In this document: in pieces, positions 19,017 to 27,236 of the stretch
Numbering within the stretch: the stretch's first letter is position 1
Layout: each line of letters begins with the position of its first letter
Source: an uncultured Caulobacterales bacterium
GTDB lineage: Bacteria > Pseudomonadota > Alphaproteobacteria > Caulobacterales > Caulobacteraceae
Reading direction: 5' to 3'
DNA length: 64,000 nt
Assembly: GCA_903858185.1 (NCBI GenBank)
Contig: CAIOHT010000008.1
Location: 33,931-97,930 of the forward strand
Notes under the pieces: generated by a model
Told to the model about the DNA's origin: nothing
What the model saw: the letters and a program-made list of their open reading frames with translations, nothing else
Database searches by the model: none
Position numbers and translations under genes: made by a program

Positions 19017-19432
19017 GCGCCGCGGCTGGCCGGTCGCCCTCGCGGTTCACCCTCGCCCTGCTGGTCGGTCTCGGCCTGATGAACCTCGTTCGTGGTGCGA
19101 TCCACGTCTTCCTGCCTGACAGCGGCGCAGGGGTCATTGCGCACTTCGATCTGGCCCAGGGCGGACGGACGATCGTCTTCCTGCTGGCGATGATCGGGGC
19201 GGGTCAGATCGCTTCCGGACTGGTCGAATTGCTGGTCGTCGCTCGCTTCAGGGCCCTGGCGGCGCCGCTGCTGGCGATCGAGCTGCTCCGGGCATTGCTG
19301 GCCGTCTACATCGCCTTCGTCTCGAAGTCGGTCGGGACCGACTATCCGGGGGCGAAAGGCATCATCGGTTCGGCCATCGTGCTGACCCTCGCTGTGCTTT
19401 GGGAGTTCGCCCGCCCGCGACCGAAGGCGTGA
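19013..19432 (+). CDS. Four-helix membrane protein of unknown function
   Basis: A 139-aa hydrophobic protein with about four transmembrane helices: residues 13-33, 55-75, 80-100 and 115-133 by hydrophobicity. ATG 19013 overlaps the upstream stop as ATGA and is preferred over a start at 18992. It is the third gene of the dehalogenase operon. It resembles small DUF4345-like membrane proteins in layout, but the family cannot be fixed by eye. It may carry a substrate or anchor an enzyme complex. Confidence 0.7.
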   Translation: MSAAAGRSPSRFTLALLVGLGLMNLVRGAIHVFLPDSGAGVIAHFDLAQGGRTIVFLLAMIGAGQIASGLVELLVVARFRALAAPLLAIELLRALLAVYIAFVSKSVGTDYPGAKGIIGSAIVLTLAVLWEFARPRPKA

Positions 19433-19471
19433 TCCCTTGCAGGATGCGCCCGTGGTGATAGGCCTGATCGC

Positions 19472-20080
19472 ATGACTGCCCCGACAAAATCTCCGCTGGC
19501 TGCAGAACCGGTCATCGATGGCCGCCGCCTGCGGTCGGAGATGAGCCGCCTGCGCATCGTCGAGGCGATGATCGCGCTGGTGTCGGAAGGCCTGACCATG
19601 CCGCCGGCCGAGGCCGTGGCCGCGCGGGCAGGCGTCGGCCTGCGCACCGTGTTCCGCCTGTTCGAGGACATGGACGGCCTTTACCGCGGCATGCAGGCGG
19701 TGATGACCGAACGGCTCGGCGGCCTGCTGGAAGGTCCGATCGAGGCCTCGGACTGGCATGAAGCCATCAACATCCTGATCGACCGGCGTGCGGAAGCTTT
19801 CGAGATGATGCTCCCGCTGCAGATGGCCGCCGACAGTGTTCGCACCCGCTCGGCGGCCCTTCGCGACGGGCGGCTCCGACTGGTCCGGGGCCAGCGCGAC
19901 ACCTTGCTGGCCGCTCTGCCCGCTGCGATCCAGGGCGATGCCGAGCTCGTCGAGGCGCTGAATCTGGCGCTGAGTTTCGAGGCCTGGCGTCGCCTGCGCA
20001 CCGACCAGGGCGCCGACATTGCCCGGGCTCGAGCAATCATGCGTCGTATTGCAACCGCGCTCGTCGGCGACACCGCGTGA
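19472..20080 (+). CDS. TetR family transcriptional regulator
   Basis: A 202-aa regulator with an N-terminal TetR helix-turn-helix (about residues 25-70: MSRLRIVEAMIALVSEG..AVAARAGVGLRTVFRLFEDMDGL) and a C-terminal helical ligand domain. It lies between the dehalogenase operon and the formylglycine-generating enzyme gene, overlapping the latter by four bases (GTGA). It is therefore co-transcribed with that gene and a candidate regulator of the sulfatase/dehalogenase locus, possibly through the dyad at 17629-17647. Ligand unknown. Confidence 0.85.
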   Translation: MTAPTKSPLAAEPVIDGRRLRSEMSRLRIVEAMIALVSEGLTMPPAEAVAARAGVGLRTVFRLFEDMDGLYRGMQAVMTERLGGLLEGPIEASDWHEAINILIDRRAEAFEMMLPLQMAADSVRTRSAALRDGRLRLVRGQRDTLLAALPAAIQGDAELVEALNLALSFEAWRRLRTDQGADIARARAIMRRIATALVGDTA

Positions 20081-21009
20081 AGCGCCTCCTGCTGGTTCTG
20101 GCCCTCGGCCTGGGCGGCTGCGGAGCGAAAACGCCGCAACTGGCCGCGCCGACGCGGGCCTGTCCGGGCGCCGCGCCGAGCGGCGAGGTCGCGCTCAAGG
20201 GCGGAACCTTCGTCCTCGGCGCCCGGCCTGAGCACGACGACGAGGGCCCGCCGCGCACCGTGACGGTCGGCCCCTTCTCGATCGACCGCACCGAGGTGAC
20301 CAACGCCCAGTTCGCCGCCTTCGTGGCGGCCACCGGCTATGTGACCCTGGCCGAACGCCGGCCGGATCCGAAGCTCTATCCCGGTGTCCCGGCGAGCAAG
20401 CTAAACCCGTCATCCCTGGTGTTCGTCGGGGCCGAGGGGCTGGGTTCGGGCGATCCGTCCGGCTGGTGGCGCATCGTCGACGGCGCCAGCTGGAAACATC
20501 CGGAGGGACCGGGCAGCACCATCGTCGGCCGCGAGCGCCATCCCGTGGTGCAGATCGCCTTCGACGACGCCCTGGCCTATGCCCGATGGAAGGGCCGTGA
20601 TCTGCCGACCGAGGCCGAATGGGAATTCGCCGCCCGGGCCGGGCTCGACGGCGCCCGTTATGAATGGGGCGACGACAAGCCCGCGCCCGGCAAGCCCCGC
20701 GCCAACAGCTGGCAGGGCGTGTTCCCGGCCGTCGACACCGGCGACGACGGCTACAAGGCCCGCACCGCGCCGGTCGGTTGCTATCCGACCAGCGCCTACG
20801 GGTTGTTCGACATGAGCGGCAACGTCTGGGAGTGGACCAGGGACTGGTACGAGGCCCCGTCCCCGAACGGGCGCAGCCACCTGATCAAGGGCGGCTCGTT
20901 CCTCTGCGCCGACAACTTCTGCTACCGCTACCGCCCGTCTGCGCGGCAGCCCGGGCCGCCGGATACCGGTTCGAGCCACGTCGGGTTCCGGACGGTGAAG
21001 CGGGGATAA
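20077..21009 (+). CDS. Formylglycine-generating enzyme (SUMF1/FGE family), lipoprotein form
   Basis: A 310-aa FGE-sulfatase domain protein. The active-site segment GGSFLCADNFCYRYRPSARQ holds the paired cysteines (277 and 282) of true copper-dependent formylglycine-generating enzymes. LPTEAEWEFAARAG, DMSGNVWEWTRDW and HVGFRTVK complete the family pattern. Its role would be to oxidise the Cys of the sulfatase CxPxR motif to formylglycine using O2. Unusually, it begins with a signal peptide and lipobox (LGGC, Cys at about residue 15), which puts it in the periplasm. The GTG start overlaps the TetR stop. The sulfatase at 14855 is the obvious client. Confidence 0.92.
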   Translation: MKRLLLVLALGLGGCGAKTPQLAAPTRACPGAAPSGEVALKGGTFVLGARPEHDDEGPPRTVTVGPFSIDRTEVTNAQFAAFVAATGYVTLAERRPDPKLYPGVPASKLNPSSLVFVGAEGLGSGDPSGWWRIVDGASWKHPEGPGSTIVGRERHPVVQIAFDDALAYARWKGRDLPTEAEWEFAARAGLDGARYEWGDDKPAPGKPRANSWQGVFPAVDTGDDGYKARTAPVGCYPTSAYGLFDMSGNVWEWTRDWYEAPSPNGRSHLIKGGSFLCADNFCYRYRPSARQPGPPDTGSSHVGFRTVKRG

Positions 21010-21040
21010 TCCTGCCCCTATCCCAAGCTCTCTTGGCATA

Positions 21041-21189
21041 CCCGCCCTGATGTCTTGACGGCCAGTGTTGCTCCGGCGGACGACCTGCTCAAGGACCGCT
21101 TCGCGGCCGCGCAGCGGCGACCCCGCAGGGGTCGTCCTTGACCAGGCCGACCGACCGGAGCGCATCATTCCATCAAGGCCAAAGGGCAA
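21041..21189 (+). repeat. 149-bp structured repeat, copy A
   Basis: The element runs from CCCGCCCTGATGTCTTGACGG to the ATTCCATCAAGGCC segment and beyond. The inner core (about 21088-21144, TCAAGGACCGCTTCGCGGCC...GGGGTCGTCCTTGA) is almost identical to the inverted copy at 30191-30339. The outer stem (GCTCCGG...CCGGAGC, 21070-21161) has a different sequence in the two copies but pairs in both. It fills the space between the FGE gene and the TauD-type gene. Confidence 0.9.
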
Positions 21190-21272
21190 TTGTCATCTGG
21201 CCCGAGGGGAGGATCGTTGCGCTGGGGATCGCCGCACGCGATCATGCGTCCAACGAGAAGGGGAGCTCTCAC

Positions 21273-22109
21273 ATGAGCGGGATCACGGTCCACCAGGTCG
21301 CCGGCGCGCTCGGCGCGGAGATATCGGGCGTCGATCTGTCCGGCCCGCTGTCCGACGAAACCATCGCCGACATCCGCGACGCCTTCACCCGGCACCAGGT
21401 GATCTTCTTCCGCGACCAGACCCTGACGCCGCAGCAGCAGCTGGCGTTCGGGCGCCGCTTCGGCCCCTTGAACATCCACCCCTACGTTGCCGGCATGGAC
21501 GACCATCCCGAGGTGATGGAGATCATCAAGGAGCCGACCGACCGGATCAATTTCGGCGGCGGCTGGCACTCGGACATGAGCTTCCTGGAGACGCCCGCGA
21601 TCGGCTCGATCCTCTATGCCGTGGAAGTGCCCGACTTCGGCGGCGACACCCTGTTCGCCAGCCAGGCGGCGGCGTTCGAGGCGCTGTCGCCGGGCCTGCA
21701 GAAGACGCTGGAGGGCCTCAACGCCATCCATTCCGCCGAGCGGGAGTATGCCCCCACCGGCGCCTCGGCCCAGAAGCGCGAGTCGATGAAGATCAGCGAC
21801 GCCGAAGGCATGGCCGGCCGCTTCGCCCATCCGATGGTCAAGGTCCACCCGGAGACCGGCCGCAAGGCGCTGTATGTCAATCCGGCCTTCACGATGAACA
21901 TCGAGGGCTGGAGCCGGCGCGAGTCGAAGCCGCTGCTGGACTACCTTTTCGAGCACAGCCGCAAGGAGGCCTTCACCTGCCGCTTCAGCTGGCGGCCGGG
22001 CTCGATCGCCTTCTGGGACAACCGCTCGGTCTGGCACTACGCGCTGAACGACTACCACGGCCAGCGCCGGCACATGCGCCGGGTGACGGTGGATCCGGTG
22101 GGGGGTTAG
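21273..22109 (+). CDS. TauD/TfdA-type 2-oxoglutarate-dependent dioxygenase
   Basis: A 278-aa Fe(II)/2-oxoglutarate enzyme. The HxD iron motif is in GGGWHSDMSF, the distal His in NRSVWHYALNDY and the oxoglutarate-binding Arg in HMRRVTVD. IFFRDQTLTPQQQLAFGRRFG is a typical family N-terminus. Members include taurine and alkylsulfate dioxygenases (TauD, AtsK) that release sulfite or sulfate, and TfdA. Its place beside the sulfatase locus makes a sulfur-related substrate attractive but unproven. ATG 21273 follows GGGAG; the frame upstream runs into the repeat. Its stop overlaps the convergent hydrolase stop. Confidence 0.88.
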   Translation: MSGITVHQVAGALGAEISGVDLSGPLSDETIADIRDAFTRHQVIFFRDQTLTPQQQLAFGRRFGPLNIHPYVAGMDDHPEVMEIIKEPTDRINFGGGWHSDMSFLETPAIGSILYAVEVPDFGGDTLFASQAAAFEALSPGLQKTLEGLNAIHSAEREYAPTGASAQKRESMKISDAEGMAGRFAHPMVKVHPETGRKALYVNPAFTMNIEGWSRRESKPLLDYLFEHSRKEAFTCRFSWRPGSIAFWDNRSVWHYALNDYHGQRRHMRRVTVDPVGG

Positions 22110-23800
22110 ACCACCTGCGTCGCCGTCCCCGCCACCACGTACCAGGTGACGAACAGGCCGCAGATCACCGCGCCGGGGACGTAGCTGCCGGTCCTCCGCC
22201 AGGTGAAGGTCGAGATCAGGGCGACGATGGCCATCAGCGGCAGGAACTGGATCGCCACCACCGTGCTCAGCGGGTCGAAGTCGGTCGGCAGACGGCCGGT
22301 GGCGAAGAACAGGCCGTAGTCGACGACAAGCAGCAGCAGGAAGCCCAGCGACATCGCCGCGATGGACGTGGCGTAGGTCTTCACCGGGCCGTCGCCAAGC
22401 ACCGGCAGCCGTCCGTGTAGCGCCCGCGTCGCGACGAGGAAGAAGGCCGTCAGCGGCAGGACATAGACCAGCGCGATCTTGAACTGCGACAGGCCGAACA
22501 GCTTGAGCGCCACCACCCAGAAGCGGAAGTCGACCTTGAACAGGGCGTCCATGGCGACGAGCGACAGGTAGCCGACCGCGACAGTGGCGACGGCGATCCC
22601 GACGGCCGGGACCCAGCGGTTGTCGAACGTCGCCATCGCCCGCTTGCGCCCGAACCAGCCGATGACGAGGGTCAGGGCCGCGTTGACCAGGGCCCAGACC
22701 ACCACCTGGTTGGTGATGCTCTGCGGCAGCAGCGCCGAGGGCTTGAGCAGCACCGTCACGGCGATGAAGGCCGGAAAGAAGGTCAGGACGGGCAGGAGGG
22801 CGGTGGTCGCGAGGCCGGCCCACCAGCGGCCGGTTCGCCATTGCACGGCCGCCTCCGGCTCGTGCCGCAAGGCCGCGAACACCGGGAGGCCCAGCAGGCC
22901 GTTGAAGGCGCCGAGCAGCAGCACCACAAACCCGATGAAGGCCACGCCGGTGGCGATCTCCTTCCAGATCCAGATCTGGTCGGCGGCCGGGCGGGGCGTG
23001 CCGCCCGTGAGGGTTTTGGCGAACCAGTCGGTCGCGTCGCCGACGGCGGCGGTCGAGATGTGGTCGCCGGGATGTGTGGTGACGGGCTGGGTCAGCCGCC
23101 GGGCGGTCCCGCCGGCGAGGTCGCCATAGACCCGGCCTGGAACGACGTCGGCCGTCGTACCGAACACCGTCTTCAGCTTCGGCGACGAGGCGACGTCCTG
23201 CGCCCGCTTCACGCCCCACATGATCGTGCTGAACTCGTCGTATTTGCTGAACACCAGCGCCATGTTGCGCGGCCAGACGGGCGTGCCCTCGGCGGCGAAC
23301 GGCGCGCCTGTCGAGGAGCCTTCCAGCACCACGGCCTTGTAGGCGTCCGGCATGGTCGCGGCCGCGGCCAATACGGTCCAGCCGCCCATGCTGTGCCCTT
23401 CAAGACCGATGTTGGCCTTGTCGACCGTCGGCAGGCTGCGCAGGTATTTCAGCCCGTCCGGCCCGCCGAAGCCGTTTGAGAAGGCCGCCCCGCCGCTGTA
23501 GCCGTGGCCGGTCTGGTCCATCGCCAGCACGACATAGCCGCGCCGGGCGAACTCGATGGCGAAGGCGCTCTGGGTCTCGCGGCTGTTGATGTAGCCGTGG
23601 ACGGCCAGGATGCCGGGCGCGGGGGTGGCGGCGGTGGCGGTCTTCGGCGTGTAGAGCAGACCGCTCATGGTCACGCCGCCGGTTCCCTTGAACCGCACGT
23701 CCGTGACGGTGATCCCGCCGGACGTCTGGACGGCGCTCGCCCACCATGACCCGGCCAGGACCAGCACCAGTCCGGCCAGAAACAGCCCCCATCTGCGCAT
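22106..23800 (-). CDS. Exported alpha/beta hydrolase fused to a multi-helix membrane domain
   Basis: A 564-aa protein. After a signal or anchor helix (residues 5-22), residues 35-270 form an alpha/beta hydrolase with AVHGY, nucleophile GHSMGGW, and HPGDH as the likely catalytic His. Residues 280-560 then give about eight hydrophobic helices. The hydrolase part should face the periplasm. ATG 23800 is chosen because GGGGAGA precedes it and the signal sequence starts there. The substrate is unknown; relatives are annotated as dienelactone hydrolase-like. Its end overlaps the dioxygenase gene by four bases. Confidence 0.82.
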   Translation of the reverse strand: MRRWGLFLAGLVLVLAGSWWASAVQTSGGITVTDVRFKGTGGVTMSGLLYTPKTATAATPAPGILAVHGYINSRETQSAFAIEFARRGYVVLAMDQTGHGYSGGAAFSNGFGGPDGLKYLRSLPTVDKANIGLEGHSMGGWTVLAAAATMPDAYKAVVLEGSSTGAPFAAEGTPVWPRNMALVFSKYDEFSTIMWGVKRAQDVASSPKLKTVFGTTADVVPGRVYGDLAGGTARRLTQPVTTHPGDHISTAAVGDATDWFAKTLTGGTPRPAADQIWIWKEIATGVAFIGFVVLLLGAFNGLLGLPVFAALRHEPEAAVQWRTGRWWAGLATTALLPVLTFFPAFIAVTVLLKPSALLPQSITNQVVVWALVNAALTLVIGWFGRKRAMATFDNRWVPAVGIAVATVAVGYLSLVAMDALFKVDFRFWVVALKLFGLSQFKIALVYVLPLTAFFLVATRALHGRLPVLGDGPVKTYATSIAAMSLGFLLLLVVDYGLFFATGRLPTDFDPLSTVVAIQFLPLMAIVALISTFTWRRTGSYVPGAVICGLFVTWYVVAGTATQVV

Positions 23801-23865
23801 CGTCGTCTCCCCCCGTCGAAGCAGGGAAACTGTATAGGCCCAATCCGGCATGCACGCGAAACCGC

Positions 23866-24570
23866 TCAGTGCGCGCCGGCTGGCTCCGGGATCAGCGGCC
23901 GGATTGCGTCGGCCCACAGCCGGTAGCCGCGTCCGGCCAGGTGGCGGCCATCAAATGTCAGATCCTGCGGCAGGAGCAGGTCCGGGGCGATCACCCGGTT
24001 CAGGTCCACATAGGTGCAGGCGCCCGTCTCGCAGAGCCGGCGGTTCAGCGCATTGAGCGCGGTGATCCGTTCGTTCAGCTTCGGCTGCCGGGTGTAGAGC
24101 ACCGACTGCAGATAGACTTGGCGGCCCTTGAGCTTGCCGACCGTCTGCGCGGTCCAGCCGGCCACCTTGGCCGGGGGGACCTGGAACGTGCGCAGGTCGT
24201 TCAGGCCGATCATCAGGAAGACCCGCTCCGCCGACGCCGGCGTCGAGGCCTCGATGCGGCCAAGGAGACCAAGCGCCGTATCGCTGCCAATCCCCCGGTT
24301 GGCCACGGAGGGACCCAGCCATTCGTTCCAGTTGCCGTTGGCGGTCAGGGAATCGCCGATCATGATGGTTGTAGGTCGGGACTTAAGCTCTCGAAACTGG
24401 CTGACCCGGCTGCGAAAGTGCTGCGACCGCATGGTATCAGGCACGCGTTCCCGGCGCAGCGCCTCGGCCTCCTGCCTGGCCTTGAACCCGGGGATGGCGC
24501 GACCGGCGCCGAAACTGATGGCCATCAGCCCGATGACCCCGATCAGCATAAGCCAGCGCGCCAAGCTCAT
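23866..24570 (-). CDS. SGNH/GDSL-family hydrolase, membrane-anchored
   Basis: A 234-aa esterase-type protein with an N-terminal anchor helix (residues 4-22). It has block I GDSLTANGNW (nucleophile Ser), GIGSDTALG, block III GLNDL, and block V DGRHLAGRGY with the catalytic Asp/His. It begins six bases after the acyltransferase gene, forming an operon. A deacylase or acyl-transfer partner in surface polysaccharide modification is the likely role. It acts in the periplasm. Confidence 0.87.
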   Translation of the reverse strand: MSLARWLMLIGVIGLMAISFGAGRAIPGFKARQEAEALRRERVPDTMRSQHFRSRVSQFRELKSRPTTIMIGDSLTANGNWNEWLGPSVANRGIGSDTALGLLGRIEASTPASAERVFLMIGLNDLRTFQVPPAKVAGWTAQTVGKLKGRQVYLQSVLYTRQPKLNERITALNALNRRLCETGACTYVDLNRVIAPDLLLPQDLTFDGRHLAGRGYRLWADAIRPLIPEPAGAH

Positions 24571-24576
24571 CTCCTC

Positions 24577-26451
24577 CTACTCCGCCAGGGCGCTGAATAC
24601 GCCGCGCTGACGCAAGGCAGCCGCGATGTAGCGCGACCCCTCGCCCGTCATATGTGCCCCGTCGTATTGGATCGGCGCACCGTTCGAAGTCGTCTTGCAG
24701 GTCTTTGCATCGCAAAGGGCGTTGACGACCGAATAGTAGGGGATGCCGGTCTCCGCGGCCTTGGCGGCCATCAACGCATCAACCTGGCGCGGGCCCGGCT
24801 TGCGATGACGGTCGAGGATTGATGGGTCCTGCCGTTTCGCAGCAAGGTTCAGGAGGCGCGGCGCCTCCTGGTCATACTGCACCAGCGGGCCGACCCAGAT
24901 GACCTTCATTCCCATGGCGCGGATGCGTTGCGCCGCCCTGGCGACCGGTTCGACGTCATCGGCCTTCCAATTGCCCATCAGCACAACAGCGTCGACGGGG
25001 CGTCCGGGCAGGAAGTCCTCATAGACCCGCTTCGTCAGCTCATCGCAGCGGTCGTAGGTCGGACCGGTCTGGACTGGGAGCGGTTTGCAGCTCGCCGCCG
25101 TGGCCTGGAGGAAATGATACTCGGGGAAGACCTCGTGCAGGCCGAGCCAGAGGTTGGCGGCGTGGCTGTCTCCGATGATCAGGATGTTCGGTCGATCCCC
25201 GGCGGGCGTCAGGCACGCGGCGTCGTCGAGGCGCGAATCCTTGCGCTTCCACAGCAGGCAGATCCCGCGGCGTTGATTGATGTCGGCGTTGTAGCTCGCG
25301 TACCTCGCGTACGGACCGGCCTGGTTCGGCAGCACGTCGGGCAGGCCCTTGGTGGCGAACAGAACGGTGGCCAGCGCGGCAATGGCCAGAGCGGCGACAC
25401 CGAGAATCGTCATCACCTTGCGCGTCGGCATCCGCTTGCCGCGAAACGGCTGTTCGACGAAGCGCCACGTCAGCCAGCTGGCTATGACCGACAGGCCGAT
25501 CACGACGATGCCGGCGCCGATCTTCGAGTCATAGGGGAAGAAGGTCCAGCCCATCCGCTGGAAGGTCAGGATCGGCCAGTGCCACAGATAGAGCGAGTAG
25601 GAGATCAGCCCGAGGGCGACCATCGGCTTGAGCGACAGCAGTCGGCTGGCGAGGTTGGGGCCCGATGCGCCGGCATGGATCAGGGCCGCCGCGCCGAGAC
25701 AGGGCGCAAGCGCGCCGATCCCGGGGAAGGGCGTCAGGCCGTTGATCAGCAGGATCGAGCCCGCGACCAGCGCGAGGCCGGCGAGTCCGAGCGCTTCGCG
25801 CCCGAGCCGCGATGTGACCTTCGGCACGGCGCCGATCGCCAGCAGTGACCCGGTCAGCAGTTCCCAGGCCCGGCTTGGCAGCAGATAGAAGCCCGCCGTC
25901 GAGTCGTTGAGGGCCCCGTAGGTGCTGATCGCCAGCGAGACGGCGAACAGGCCCCAGAACACCAGGGCGAGGGAGGCTTTCCGGCGCGCCAGGAAGACCA
26001 CCAGCAGCGGGAAGACCAGGTAGAACTGCTCCTCGACCCCCAGCGACCAAGTGTGCAGCAGGGGCTGAGCGTCTGCCCCACGACCGAAATAGTCGAGGGC
26101 GAAGGTGAAGTAGATGTTCGAGATCGAAGCCAGGGCATAGAGCGTCGTTTTGCCGAGGTTCTCACGGTCTGACGGTGCCAGCGCGAAGATCGACAGAACG
26201 AGGAACGTCGCCAGTACCAGCAGCAGCGCGGGCGCGATGCGCCGCACCCGCCGCTCGTAGAAGCCGGCGATCGAGAAGGTCCCGGCAGCCTGCTCCTGGA
26301 CGATCAGGCTGGTGATCAGAAAGCCGGAAATGACGAAGAAGATGTCGACCCCGACAAAGCCGCCGGTGCTGATGCCGATATGAAAGAGCACGACCGGGAT
26401 GACGGCGACGGCGCGCAGGCCATCGACATCGGAACGATACGTCAAGGACAT
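24577..26451 (-). CDS. OafA/YrhL-type acyltransferase with C-terminal SGNH domain
   Basis: A 624-aa protein. Acyltransferase-3 membrane domain with ten or so helices (YRSDVDGLRAVAVIPVVLFHIG, GFVGVDIFFVISGFLI, RRVRRIAPALL, HTWSLGVEEQFYLVFPLL), then a periplasmic SGNH domain (IIGDSHAANLWLG; final DGAHMTGEGS). Such enzymes O-acetylate lipopolysaccharide or other cell-surface glycans. The start is ATG 26451, where the family pattern begins; the open frame upstream to 26853 is antisense to the GST gene. Paralogous to the protein at 41713-43569. Confidence 0.92.
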   Translation of the reverse strand: MSLTYRSDVDGLRAVAVIPVVLFHIGISTGGFVGVDIFFVISGFLITSLIVQEQAAGTFSIAGFYERRVRRIAPALLLVLATFLVLSIFALAPSDRENLGKTTLYALASISNIYFTFALDYFGRGADAQPLLHTWSLGVEEQFYLVFPLLVVFLARRKASLALVFWGLFAVSLAISTYGALNDSTAGFYLLPSRAWELLTGSLLAIGAVPKVTSRLGREALGLAGLALVAGSILLINGLTPFPGIGALAPCLGAAALIHAGASGPNLASRLLSLKPMVALGLISYSLYLWHWPILTFQRMGWTFFPYDSKIGAGIVVIGLSVIASWLTWRFVEQPFRGKRMPTRKVMTILGVAALAIAALATVLFATKGLPDVLPNQAGPYARYASYNADINQRRGICLLWKRKDSRLDDAACLTPAGDRPNILIIGDSHAANLWLGLHEVFPEYHFLQATAASCKPLPVQTGPTYDRCDELTKRVYEDFLPGRPVDAVVLMGNWKADDVEPVARAAQRIRAMGMKVIWVGPLVQYDQEAPRLLNLAAKRQDPSILDRHRKPGPRQVDALMAAKAAETGIPYYSVVNALCDAKTCKTTSNGAPIQYDGAHMTGEGSRYIAAALRQRGVFSALAE

Positions 26452-26502
26452 TCCCAACCCCGGCCGCCGCACGCCCGTGAGGAAGTGCTCTTCCCGTGCG
26501 AC

Positions 26503-26515
26503 TATACGGTATAAT
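26503..26515 (+). promoter_or_regulatory. Promoter-like TATAAT overlapping the dyad TATAC-G-GTATA
   Basis: In the 108-base divergent space between the acyltransferase and the GST, TATACGGTATA (26503-26513) is a perfect dyad that overlaps a -10-like TATAAT (26510-26515), 45 bases ahead of the GST start. No good -35 is visible, which fits an activated or repressed promoter. Confidence 0.35.
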
Positions 26516-26559
26516 CCCGGGCTGACAGCCCCGGCGCCGGGGCATCCCGGGGGGCGATC

Positions 26560-27225
26560 ATGATCATACTGTTCCACTGCCACGACGCCCGTTCGTTCCG
26601 ACCGCTCTGGGCGCTGGAGGAACTCGAACTTCCCTATGACCTGCGGATGTTGCCGTTTCCGCCGAGGTTCCTGAAGAAGGAATACCTGCAGGAAAATCCG
26701 CTGGGTACGATCCCGCTGCTGGTGGACGGCGAGACGCGGATGACCGAGTCGGCGGCCATCGTGGAGTATCTGTCGCGGCGCTACGGCAAGCCGGGCGGCC
26801 TGGCCGTCGAGCCCGATGAACCCGGGTTCGGCGCCTGGCTCAACGCCCTGCATTTCGGCGAGGCGACCCTGACGTTCCCGCAGACCCTGGTGCTGCGCTA
26901 CACGCGGCTAGAGCCGGAGGCCCGCCGGCAGCCGCAGGTTGCCGACGACTATGCCAAATGGTTTCTCGCCCGGCTGCGCGGGCTTGACGCGATCGTCAGC
27001 CAGGCGGAGTTCGTCGCCGCGGGCCGGTTCACGGGCGGTGACATCTCGGTCGCCTATGCCCTCCTGCTGGCCCGGTCGCTCGGACTGGCCGACCGCTTCC
27101 CGCCGGCGGTCGCCGACTACTGGGCGCGGATGCAGGACCGGCCCGGCTTCAAGCGCGCGAAGGCGTCGCAATCGGCGGCGTCGGTCGCGCAGGGGCTGAC
27201 CGCCGTGCCGGTCGATCAGCTATAG
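26560..27225 (+). CDS. Glutathione S-transferase family protein
   Basis: A 221-aa protein with an N-terminal thioredoxin-fold GST domain (LFHCHDARSFRPLWALEELELPYDLR; NPLGTIPLLVDGETRMTESAAIVEYLSRRYG, the cis-Pro and glutathione-binding Glu-Ser region) and an alpha-helical C-terminal domain. The enzyme would conjugate or reduce electrophiles with glutathione. It is followed 11 bases later by the nucleoside hydrolase gene, which may share its transcript. Substrate unknown. Confidence 0.88.
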   Translation: MIILFHCHDARSFRPLWALEELELPYDLRMLPFPPRFLKKEYLQENPLGTIPLLVDGETRMTESAAIVEYLSRRYGKPGGLAVEPDEPGFGAWLNALHFGEATLTFPQTLVLRYTRLEPEARRQPQVADDYAKWFLARLRGLDAIVSQAEFVAAGRFTGGDISVAYALLLARSLGLADRFPPAVADYWARMQDRPGFKRAKASQSAASVAQGLTAVPVDQL

Positions 27226-27236
27226 ACGTCCGCAGC

